Assembly (NCBI GenBank): GCA_015501605.1
Contig: JADNRZ010000017.1
Coordinates: forward strand, 124,001 to 188,000
Origin: Panaeolus papilionaceus
Taxonomy: Eukaryota; Basidiomycota; Agaricomycetes; Agaricales
DNA length: 64,000 nucleotides
Direction: 5' to 3'
Numbering within the stretch: the stretch's first letter is position 1; every line of letters starts with the position of its first letter. A program made the translations under genes and the position numbers. The notes under the pieces are model-generated. The model was not told the origin of the DNA. It did no database searches and worked only from the letters and a program-made list of their open reading frames with translations. This document shows positions 36,044 to 45,749 of this stretch, one piece after another.

Positions 36044-36485
36044 GCTCGCTGCAAGATATAGGTTTGGGTATTAGATTAGACTGGTTAGACTGGAGGTCGT
36101 CGTGTAGAATGGTGGAATGGAACAGGGGTGACGATGTTTCCTGTGAAATGTGTTTTTATACGTGTAACGGGTGACAATTTTGCTTGAGAGACGTGGATTT
36201 TTATACGTATAATGATCAGTCTTGGTTTCTGTTATTCGGATGAAGCCATCATCTGGATCATGGAACCGTTAGCGAGAATGATGTACGTCAATTGATCTTC
36301 TGGTACCCATGAGATAACACTGATTTAGATTTGAGAAATAGGCTATAAGAACTGTAGCGGATGGCTGGAGAGGCTCAAGACCGTAGGTCCTAAAGCCTCT
36401 GTTGACATGGGTAGGTACACTTGCATCGGTGGAGTTTCATTGCTTGACCAACTACGATACTTTAGATAAATGCTTTCAATCTGCA
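36044..36485. promoter_or_regulatory. divergent intergenic region between gene 1-A and gene 2-A
   Basis: These 440 bp separate two head-to-head genes. A pair of related segments at 36153-36165 (TTTTTATACGTGTAACGG) and 36200-36214 (TTTTTATACGTATAATG) forms a short direct repeat and could be a shared control element. This is inferred from position only. Confidence 0.4.
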
Positions 36486-37070
36486 ATGCAAGCCACTCTG
36501 TCTCCTTGTCCTGGTCGTGCCACCCATATCGTTCGCACCTTGGATACTGACCGTTTATCATCTGATGATGATAGTGTGCTGATCGCGACGCCAGACCCGT
36601 TCGACACTCTCTTGCGCCGTGCGGCCGATGAGGCTGATCGTGCACTGCGATATCACGCATTTCTGGTTTTAGTTGAGGAAGCTACTCGGCGAGCCGATGC
36701 AATGTCAAGGGCTCAAGGTCAGGGACCTCTACTTTGCATTTCAGACTATGCTCACAATGCAGAACATCGGACACAACTCACTGAAAACCAACGCGAGACC
36801 ATTCGATCCAGCACCACTCGCATGTTCTCACTTAGGACACCTTCGTCTCTGCCTTCTATGCATCCACGATTTGATGTGTCCAACGCTTTAACAATGAATA
36901 CTTTACCCGGCTCCATCAGGTCAGCAGTGCAGACCCCAGTTCCATTCCATGAACCCTCGTCTACCATCGTCCCATCGTCCTCTGATACCTTTCGCACCTC
37001 ATCATTATCTCGCAATCACCATGTCCAACCAACACCTAACGCACTCACCACAAGCAGCCATAGAGGCTAG
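36486..37070 (+). pseudogene. gene 2-A, truncated by KDZ-B
   Basis: The first in-frame ATG, 36486, starts MQATLSPCPGRATHIVRTLD. The reading continues through DTLLRRAADEADRALRYHAF and a Ser/Pro/Thr-rich region, then stops at a TAG formed inside the KDZ-B terminal repeat. It sits in the same place and direction as gene 2-B, head-to-head with gene 1. Sequence likeness to gene 2-B is not obvious by eye, so the equivalence is positional. The product is not recognised. Confidence 0.5.
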
Positions 37071-37835
37071 AATTATACATGACGGACTATTTCTGGACAG
37101 TGGTCACTCATGTGTCAGACCTGTTGGTGAACAGTCCACTGTCTGTAAACAGTGGACTGTTCACCAACAGTGAGGGGTATTCATAAGCAGGCAAATGGTG
37201 GTTCATATTAGCAGAAAATAATAATAAATGTAAATATTACAAAAATGAGACGGCGGCAGGGTATTCGGCTACAGAGTCCGGGATGATGAAAACGGCGGGA
37301 TGTGATAAAACGGCGGGATGTGATAAAACGGCGGGGGGTGATAAAACGGCGGGGGGTGATAAAACGGTGGGATGTGATAAAACGGCGGGATGGGGTGGAT
37401 ATATGGGATAGGGGTAAATCATGAAATCAGCATGGGCAGGGTTTGGGAGGGGGAATCGGGGTGGCCTGGTAGGGGCGGCTTGATGAATCAAGGGGGAGGA
37501 GGGTCGAGTTCTGGGTAAATTTTGGAGGTGTACGGGGCGGGAATGGGCTAATTTGTTGAGAGGTGCTCAAGCTGTGGCTGCAGCCTCCACCTCATCATCG
37601 CCTCGTCGTTGTCGTCATCATCATCTCCCCACCTCCTCCCCCTCCTTGCCGTTGTATTTTCCCCCTTGCCGTTGTCTTCTCCTCCTCGTCCATGTCATCA
37701 TCATCTCATCTCGTCTTTGTTGTCTTCTCTTTGTCGTCTTCTCGTCATCCTCGTCGTCTCGTCATCCTCGTCTCGTCGTTGTCGTCCTCTCTTCTTCGTC
37801 GTCTCGTCATCCTCGTCTTCTCCTCCCCCTCCCCC
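37064..37835 (+). repeat. KDZ-B left terminal repeat
   Basis: It contains a perfect hairpin: 37121-37141 pairs with 37150-37170 around an 8-base loop. A roughly 110-bp stretch follows that is missing from the right copy. Then come six units of the 18-mer AAAACGGCGGGATGTGAT (37287-37392, with variants) and a pyrimidine-rich TCATCCTCGTCGTC tract from 37600. The Ser-rich ORFs here are readings of that tract. Confidence 0.88.
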
Positions 37836-38537
37836 TCGTCATCACCCCCTCCTCTTCCTTGTTGTCTGCTCATCCGATCCCCCTAGCCCCCTGCCCCTGG
37901 TGGATGTATCAGGAGGGCTCAAGCCGTGACTGCAACCTCCACGTCATCATCGGCTCCCCCACGTCCACGTCCACAACCTTGTCTCGTCCCCGCATCCTCG
38001 TCTCCTCATCCTCGTCGTCATTGTTGCCCTCATCGTCCCGTACCCGTCCTCGTCGTTGTCAACTTTGTCATTCCCCTCCCCTCACCATTGTTGCCGTGCT
38101 CGCCGTAGTCGTCGTTGTTGTCGTGCTCCACATTGCCTTCACTGTCGTCGTCGTCGTCGTCATGATGCGCATCATCATCGTCATGCTCCTCGTCACCGTC
38201 ATCCTGCTGTAAATGAAAACCATCTCAAATGATCAGTGACCAAGGGAATAGCCCAAAATTGAAACCGTTTGATAAAAGAAATTGATTGGGTGAATAAAAA
38301 CAAGTGGAGTACCAGAAATTAAATAAGAGATGTTATTTTAAATAAACTCAAGTTCGGGGAGTGGGGGTGTATTCGTCCAAAAAAAATAAATAATAAAATA
38401 TAGAAGAAATTAAAGGGAATGGGCTCAACTAGCTAATGATAGGGGGGATGGAGGGTTGGGATCTGGTCTGAGACGCAAAAGGAAACCAGGCTTCCAGAGG
38501 AAAAGAAAAAAAAAACGGGGAGAGCCCAGACTGAAAT
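37836..38537. other. KDZ-B pyrimidine-rich and AT-rich spacer
   Basis: Imperfect TCATCCTCGTCGTC/CGTCGTCGTC microsatellite continues to about 38200. AT-rich DNA forming the 3' flank of gene 1-B follows. Open frames here are low-complexity and are not called. Confidence 0.5.
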
Positions 38538-41050
38538 CTAGTTTGATGGCGAGGTGCCGTTGGTAGTGGATGGGGGCGTACGAAGGTGAATAATGGCAGC
38601 AGTGAGGTCCTCCACTGCAAAGGTCCAGGGAAACCTGGTTCGGCCAACGGAGTGGGACTCCAACCCAATGAAAAACAGAGCAGCTACGACGCTAAATAAG
38701 CCGTTCAAGCCCGGAAGATTTAGGGATGACCAGTCCCCATCCACGCACCGACTGACAACTGCACCGTCATCGGACTTCTGCCATGATGGCTGAAGATGAT
38801 CCCACCAAGCCTTGTATTCCTTCTGGGCCTCCTGAATGTTGACGATCTTTGGTCGGAATGTGGTTTTGCGGGCATTCTTGATCCAAACAAAGGTGGATCA
38901 TGGGGGGTCGATGGGTGGTTGAAAGTCGACCTCTCTCCTGGAAACCATTCTCAACCTCAAATAACTCCCATTCTTTCACCAACTGATCCCAGTCCCCACC
39001 CAGGGATTCCTTCTTTGTCCCAATATTCCTGGAGGCGGTCTTGAAAACGTTGAGCCACTGCGAAAACCATTTGGGTTGAGGGGGAGTCGGCAATGTGGTG
39101 GAAGTCGAGAGAGCGGCAGGGGGGGGCGCAGAGGTCGCTATGGAAGAAAGGGAGGGGCGACTTTTGGCAGAGGAGCTTTCTTGGGCTGAGCGTGACCTTT
39201 TCGCTGGTCTCTTAACGGATCCCGTCTCTGAACGCCCACCGACCATCACTGCTGGTTCACCAGACTGAGAGCTGGGCCCGGTATTGACGCAGGGTCGCTT
39301 CCCATTGCCACCGTTGATGGGGTCTGCAGAAACCATATCCGAACTTGAGGGATGGGTATTAGAGGGGTTGGGTTGGGAGGGAAGGGTTTGTGAAGGTCTT
39401 GCAATTGGGTGGGGGAAAGGCACGGGATGAATGGGGGGTGGCAGAACAGGGGATGCAGGCGGTAATGGTGCTGGTGAATTGCCTCTTGGGCCCGGTGGTG
39501 AAACGGGTGGTGAAGGTGGTGGTGAGATAGCAGGCGAATGTCCGCATGAGTGGGGGGGAGAGGGAGACGCAGGGGGAGAAAAGAGAGGGGAACCAGGAAG
39601 GAGGTCGCGGATAGAGGTAAAGCTTGCATTAGCACCCGTCAGCGGTTGAGCAAGAGGGCGTTGAGGGGCTAAGATGGAACCCCCGGGCAATTGGCTGTCA
39701 TTGCTGGTTCCAGTTGTTGCGGGTTGAGACTGAGGAATGGGGATATTGGCTGAGCTGGGAGGGAAACCGGCGTCGTCTATGTTCACATCGGGCGTTTCAT
39801 CACCGTTGCCTGAAAGCCCCACAAAACCCTCCTCTTCTGCCAATGCTCGCTCTTTGCATTCCTCAATGGCTAAAAGTAGGAGTAATTAGCAGGGGGTTAT
39901 CCATGGGAAGTGACATGAGCTTACAATAACATTGCTTCAAAAAAGTTGCATAGGTAGGCGCGACAAGCTTTGCATAGCGAGCGTGCTCCGCGCGCCCAAA
40001 ATTCATCTTCACATCCCCCTTCGTTGTTCCGGAGTGCACGCTATAAAGCCCATGGAGAATGAGTAATTACCTCATACCTAGAGAAGAAGATATCATACCT
40101 CACGATGCTCAATTTTCCGCCCTTTGCAGGCTCGGGTCCACCAGCAATGAGGGAGGCTTTCCAACCGGTAGCTTCACAGATACCGTCCAAAATAGGTTGA
40201 ATGAAACGAGTCAATGACTCAATACATCTAAAATAGAGTAGTTAGAGACAAGGATAAAGTCAAATAAATACAAAACCGACATACCTCTGTCGATCCATGG
40301 GTGAGGTTGAAGGCCCTTGCTTTAGTTGCTCTTGCCAGCGGTTGACAGCAGTCTGGGTCTCCTCAGCTGCAATTCGTTTCCATTCGTCCCTCTCTTCCTG
40401 GGTCAAATCGTTGTACATCTGCTTTACGATTGTCTCTCGGATCCCCACCAAACCAGACTTGCGACTGGCCTTGGTTGCTGTTGCTTGGTCCGACACTCTC
40501 TGAGAAATTTCATCAGCGCTAGTCTTCCGCCATAGATTTTTTCCCGTGATGGTATGGGGAGAGGTTGTGGAAGTGCCGGTGAGACAGGAAAGCAGGGCGA
40601 AGTAAGGGCTCTCAGCGCCAGATTCAACAGGGGGGAGGTCATGGTCCTTGAGGTACTGGTATGTGAACCACCGTTTGATTTGCTGAGGTTACCAACATCA
40701 GCATGTCACATGACAACCGAAAAAGGTAAATGTACAGCATTTCTGTAGACAACCAATTTACGATGAACAGCATGGTCCATCATTGCTAACTCATACTCTA
40801 AGCTAGTTAACGCATCTGCGTCTGGTTCTTGCAATTCGTCGTCTGGAGCATCGTCGTCGACCGATCTGAGATGTTGTTCTGATGGATTCTGATCATGCGG
40901 TAAGGAGGGTGGAAATCTCTTGTGATATTTGCGCTGAATTATAGCAATTGCGTCTTTGGAATGACCGCTGTTAACAGCATCTTCATAGGAAGGCTTTTGG
41001 GACATCAGAAAGTCCCTTCTGAGGCCCTGGAAAGCACCTGGGTTAACCAT
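38538..41050 (-). CDS. gene 1-B, conserved KDZ cargo protein with GGPEP and WW-LQPxW domains (frameshifted)
   Basis: Start ATG 41050 (MVNPGAFQGLRRDFLMSQKP). Successive exons carry KRWFTYQYLKDHDLP, YNDLTQEERDEWKRIAAEET, TGWKASLIAGGPEPAKGGKL, SVHSGTTKGDVKMNFGRAEH and APTYATFLKQCY. A long Pro/Ser-rich disordered region comes next, followed by PKWFSQWLNVFKTASRNIGT and DQLVKEWELFEVENGFQERG. Near 38890 the frame changes between HRPPMI and FVWIKNARK. Beyond it the final domain reads KEYKAWWDHLQPSWQKSDDG and VVSRCVDGDWSSLNL, ending at 38538. The last block is homologous to gene 1-A. One short indel therefore disrupts the reading, unless an unusual intron hides it. The function is unknown. The mixture of short globular blocks and disordered linkers suggests a DNA- or chromatin-associated scaffold, but this is inference. 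Confidence 0.7.
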
Positions 41051-41225
41051 GGTCACCTAGATCCAGACACCAATGTAAGTATTGTATTCATTGAGGGAAA
41101 TTGAGCGACTAACCAGAGTCAATAGAGTAACAATAGGGAGAGGGGTAGGGCAGAGAAAAAGATAGAGCAACGGGGGATGAAGGGCAGTGGCTATTTGAAG
41201 AAAAAGCAACTCAGAGAGGGTAGGT

Positions 41226-42584
41226 GTGCAAGCCGACTTGGACGCCCCAGATATAAGTCAAAACAAAATCGTTCCATTCCCTCTAGATTTATTTGAACAA
41301 TTTCTTTCCGAACTTCCGAACGCACTACCGCTTCGCCAGACCATTACCACACGGATTACGACGAGGAAATCGAGATCTATAATCCTCGATCCCCGCTCTG
41401 CAAACCCGCTCTGCGACCCTGCTTGCTATCCCCGTCCTCTGACGGTATTTATGTCCCAAATATCTTCGTATCGACCAAGAAAACAACTCCCAGAAATATT
41501 CATCGACTTCGTTGCACATCTCAGCCCCACCATGACCCCTGCTTTGGAATATCAACCTGGCTTAGGTATGGTTATATGCCGTTCTGTTCAACATAAACTA
41601 ATCACTCCTTCAGGCGTCTCATACAGAAGATACCTTGTTCTACGACGAAGGGAGCTCCATATCCTGGCCACTCGCTCGGATCGCACCACCGCCACGGACA
41701 CCACATTTGAACAAATGTACCTTCGAAATCTTGAACGGCTGGACAGAGAGGCCCTTCAACAAAATCCCCCCCAACTTTCTTCCACCAGCCATCATGAATG
41801 CACCTGCCCATCCTGTCCTCACCGAGTTAATCCCACCATACCCAATAGCTCTGCCATTCCAATCCCCAGTGCTACTACCAACCAGTCAACTGCAGATGCC
41901 CCTGCTACTCCCACCAGCGGGGTCATTACCTACCAGTCGACTGAAGATACCCCCAACCCAGTCAATCCCTCCATACCCACGGCAATAGTCAACCCAGACA
42001 TCCTCCCAGCACCCACTGCAGCACCAGGTGGAGCTACTGTGGATGAATCAACCATGGACATCCCTCCTCCCCCCTACGAACCCTGTCCTCGATTTGAATT
42101 CCGACCAATCAACTTTGTTAATCCTAGAGATCGCCTACCTCGTTACCGAGAACATGGACCATTCCAGCCACCCGTCACATATCTGGATTGGAGACTCAGG
42201 AATTCCAACGCAATAAGGATTGTTCGACGAAACCCCAGCACATCCAACCGCCCCATTGCAGTTATGGAGGACTCCGATTCCGAAGACGAGCCGGTACATT
42301 GTTTTACCTCTACCCGAACCTCGGCCAGCACCAATGGCATCATCAATGTCAATTCAGTCAACTCAGCCGACAACTCAGCAGAACCAATGGATACAGTCTC
42401 CGAGATTGATGAGCTGAACAGCTCTGAATACGACACCGATCCAAGCATGCCATCGCTTCGAAGTATTAGTGATGACGGCGATGAAGACCGGGACCAATTT
42501 GACCCCAGTAGCGATGATGATTTCCCCCCTGCTAGTTCCTCGCCTGAACCCTCTGATAGCTCAGACAGCGACTTCTATGTTTAG
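41226..42584 (+). CDS. gene 2-B, uncharacterised KDZ cargo protein with acidic tail
   Basis: A frame open from at least 41226 ends at 42584. The true start is not certain, because the first in-frame codon is GTG and the first ATG, at about 41451, gives MSQISSYRPRKQLPEIFIDF. A 52-nt intron (GTATGG at about 41567 to TTCAG at about 41613) probably interrupts it, joining EYQPGLG to VSYRRYLVLRRRELHI. The N-terminal 170 residues look folded (PFPLDLFEQFLSELPNALPL, FEQMYLRNLERLDREALQ). A CTCPSCPH motif follows, then Pro/Thr-rich repeats and a strongly acidic, Ser-rich C-terminus (SSDDDFPP..). It is head-to-head with gene 1-B over about 180-400 bp. The product is not recognised. Confidence 0.65.
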   Translation: MQADLDAPDISQNKIVPFPLDLFEQFLSELPNALPLRQTITTRITTRKSRSIILDPRSANPLCDPACYPRPLTVFMSQISSYRPRKQLPEIFIDFVAHLSPTMTPALEYQPGLGMVICRSVQHKLITPSGVSYRRYLVLRRRELHILATRSDRTTATDTTFEQMYLRNLERLDREALQQNPPQLSSTSHHECTCPSCPHRVNPTIPNSSAIPIPSATTNQSTADAPATPTSGVITYQSTEDTPNPVNPSIPTAIVNPDILPAPTAAPGGATVDESTMDIPPPPYEPCPRFEFRPINFVNPRDRLPRYREHGPFQPPVTYLDWRLRNSNAIRIVRRNPSTSNRPIAVMEDSDSEDEPVHCFTSTRTSASTNGIINVNSVNSADNSAEPMDTVSEIDELNSSEYDTDPSMPSLRSISDDGDEDRDQFDPSSDDDFPPASSSPEPSDSSDSDFYV

Positions 42585-43628
42585 ATGACTTTCCAAACCC
42601 AAACAGCTTTACACCCCAACTTATTAGATATTTAGACTAGAAAAAACATGTTTACAAACTGTTTTCAATGGAACAATATAATATTTTCTGTGATACGATA
42701 TCTGACCTTTCTAATTCCAAATTTCAGTCCAAAATAGTTAACGTCAGAGTCTACCCGACTGCCGTTTTACATATTAGATGCAAGGTCGTAAACCATTTAC
42801 TTTCCTAATACCGGACCATGGGCAATTCCCAAGACTAGGTGAATGGGAATGTGATCGGAGTGAAAACAAATTTATTACAAGAACCCCGTCTAAGGCTTGA
42901 GAACTTGATTTCCATGAAAATTGCTGTTCAATATATGTAAAAAGAATCAGAACAGCAGCCGATGAACCAGTTTGTCCGTCATGACTTGACCAACTCATAT
43001 CAAGCGCTTGGTTGACCAATATTTGTCCCCGAAGCAGGAACGGTGTTCCGTATAAGATGATTATGAAGGAACTTAATGCAAATTAATTAGTGGACCGAGA
43101 TCCGAATGCAAACATGTCTTTAATTTGTGAAGAAAGATCCCAATATTCCGGTTCGATGCATATTGGAAGAGGCCAATTCGACGGAGTCGGCCCATGATTA
43201 TAGTACACATCAGAGTCTGAGTCAATTTCAATCATTTCAAGTTTTCCCTTTCCAAACACATTGGTTAATGTCAATAAGATGATTCCATTTGAGAGGATGT
43301 TGATTGGTTATTGAATGCAATTAATTAGTGGACCAATATCCATAGAAAATGGACTCATCTGAGTTGGTTGTGGAACTTGTGATAATGCGAGATTTTCCCT
43401 TTCCAGACATTGTTGTTAATTGTGCTTCGCTGATTTCACTCAAGAGGGAAAACATATCCACATGAGTCGGTTATGGCAATGCCAGATTTTCCCTTTCTAG
43501 ACATGGTTGTTAAATATATATTGACGGCGCCTCTCAACTGGGTAAAAGTATCTGTATCAAGTACAAGTCAAATGAATCATCAGATTTGCCATGCTAAATA
43601 TAAATTTTACACCGTAAGCTATGGTAGG
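42585..43628. repeat. non-coding stretch with three degenerate direct repeats
   Basis: The word TTTTCCCTTTCCAAACA/TTTTCCCTTTCTAGACA recurs at about 43240, 43393 and 43487, each followed by TTGTTAAT-like sequence. AATTAATTAGTGGACC occurs at 43082 and 43320. These define a repeat of about 100-150 bp between the 3' ends of gene 2-B and the TET/JBP-like gene. Otherwise nothing is seen. Confidence 0.6.
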
Positions 43629-45168
43629 TTAAACAGACGCGGGGGGCTCTGATTCAGATAGCTTCTGCCAAAGAGAAAGCCCCCACTTCCATCTAAGCTC
43701 TTGAGATTTCGTGAACTCTGTCTTTTGCACCGACGACAAACCTGCTTTAAAAGACTCCATGGTCTGGAAGCCAAGATCAACCCATCGGAATAAACTGCCT
43801 GCAGTGTAGGAAGTGAATGAATAGTGGGTTTCTGTTGGGCCGATTTGGGTGTTGCTGTGGCAGATAAGCGCTGATGGAAGTAGAATGGTGGAGCCGGGCG
43901 GAAATTGAATGACAAGTCGACAGTCCCAAAGAACGAGATGCCCGCCTTTGGTGTGATTAAAGCTTCCTAGTGCTGTAATTGCACACCAACCAAAGGGCAA
44001 ATTTGCGAAGTCGGTGTGAGGAAAGCAGATTGTGTTGGGCCCAAGATTGTAAGTAGCAGCTGAGAAGACGCTCTGTTCAAAAGGTCGTTTGAGGGATGGA
44101 TCGTTCTTCAAGAGGGACTCGAGGGTTTCCTTGTAGTATCCATACAACCTCGGCGCCCATGAACCAAATACAGCTGTTGACGTTCATGAACAAAGGTTAG
44201 CGTTTCCAATATGTATGCTGATCAATAAAAACTTTCCAACATACACGACGCAAACCCAGCAATTCTTTGGAATGGCGCTGAATTGTTCAATTCTTGAACT
44301 ATCGGCGTGTGCCTTCCTGTATTTCGAAGATTGGTGGGCCGGCGTTGTCCCCCACCATACGACATGCCGCAACGAAGTGTGGGGAATCTGCCCCGTCGAT
44401 GACCGGCGATGAGTTCATCGGGGTCAATTCGACACCGTAATCGAGCAGCATCAAGCAGTTTTACTGCTTCATCAATGACAGGAGACCAGTTGGATGGTGT
44501 ATCTGGTTGACCAGCGAGAACGGCAAAAGCCCTGTTTTGTGAATCACACAGGGGTATTGGTGTACTATACATTTTAATATGTAAAATGGGATAAAGTTGT
44601 ATGGTTAAGCGGCTTACCACCCATTCCACTCTACCAATGTAAATCCTAAACTACCGGGGCCCACAAGGTCCTCCAATTTGTAGAGCCTCTTCTCCTCAAA
44701 CTTAGACCTGCCACCGATGTAGCTGCCTTTCGTTGTCAGTGCCTCAGCCGTGTCATTTGTGGAGTGGATGGGCAGGTTGACAAGAACGTGCTTTTGAATA
44801 GCATCACGACGAATTTGCACCAGACCGTTCTCCTTCGCCTTTTCAGCGCGCTTCTTCTTTCGGTTGGCATGACCCTTCACTTTCTTTGCTTTCCTCCTCC
44901 TCTCATTCTTTCCTTCCTGTGTGGATGGGATTTGATCGAAGTCGTTGGGAAAGGTGGATGGGGTTATAGGATCGATGGGGATTGAGACCTGCGACGTAGT
45001 TGGGCTTCCGCTCCGAGATGATTCTAATGACGATAAGGGCGATAGTGAGAAGAGATTGTAGAGATCGTCTTCGGGCATTTCAAGCATTTCTGCCTGAGTC
45101 ACGGTTTTTGCAATCTCATCAATATCGAAGGATGGGGGATCAACATATATGACATCTTTCATGGTCAT
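43629..45168 (-). CDS. TET/JBP-family 2-oxoglutarate/Fe(II) dioxygenase-like protein, 460 aa
   Basis: Three exons (45168-44618, 44531-44245, 44173-43629) total 1383 nt, or 461 codons. The N-terminus is acidic then basic (KKVKGHANRKKKRAEKAKEN), a likely nuclear signal. The C-terminal domain has the order seen in fungal TET/JBP proteins: SYGGGQRRPTNL, RIAGFAS, FSAATYNLGPNTICF. Then come the Fe-binding H332-T-D334 (PHTDFANLPFGWCAITALG), GGHLVLWD and FPPGSTILLPSALICHSN with distal H385, followed by YSFTSYTAGSLFRWV. Enzymes of this family oxidise 5-methylcytosine or thymine in DNA, and in basidiomycetes they are known to associate with KDZ transposons. The residue before YSF is H396, where the family usually has Arg for 2-oxoglutarate binding, so activity is uncertain. 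The gene is head-to-head with the transposase. Confidence 0.88.
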
Positions 45169-45749
45169 GGTAAGTGAGGGAGATAAAGTGATTCCATTTG
45201 AGCAAATATGTACGGCTGGATGATGTTGTGTATTACCAAAAGTGAGCAACGCACCTGATCAGAACCGTCGATTTCCAAGATTGCAAATGCGTTCGTTGGA
45301 AATGTTTCGGGACCTATGGGTTTATAGGGTTTGGCGGAAAGGTGGTGGGTCGTGACGGCGTCTGAGCTGGTGGGTGGGGGGTAGATTGTATTCCCGTGCC
45401 CGAGTATTTATCTGGACCCCTTTCACCCAGCCATTCAGTCGTCGGTTTGGTAGTAAGGTGAGTATATATTCCCGTGCCCGAGTATTTTCCTACACCTTTG
45501 CTACTGGGGGGTGGAGGTGGGGGTATTGAGAGGCGGATGTCGCATACCTACTGCCTGCGCATATGGGGGGCGGGTTTGATGGTTAACGGCACAGGGGTTT
45601 GTTGATCGTTTGGGACGGGTTTGTTGATCCGGGCCGCTGAGCCGCAAATGGATCACATGATTTGATTTGACAGTTTGTTGGCTTCAACTTGAACTTCGTT
45701 TAAGTCTTTAACCTAAAGTCACTCCCCCTCATTCTGCCACAGCATCAAT
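45169..45749. promoter_or_regulatory. divergent promoter between TET/JBP-like and KDZ transposase genes
   Basis: These 581 bp contain two identical 20-base direct repeats, ATTCCCGTGCCCGAGTATTT at 45390-45409 and 45468-45487, spaced 78 bp start to start. Their exact conservation in otherwise non-repetitive DNA suggests a binding site controlling one or both genes. The role is inferred. Confidence 0.6.

Noticed and set aside
37553..38212. 219-codon Ser-rich ORF and its mirror at 49424-50083
   Set aside because: Both are translations of a TCATCCTCGTCGTC microsatellite in the KDZ-B terminal repeats. They are low-complexity in every frame, and the mirror copies follow the DNA inversion.
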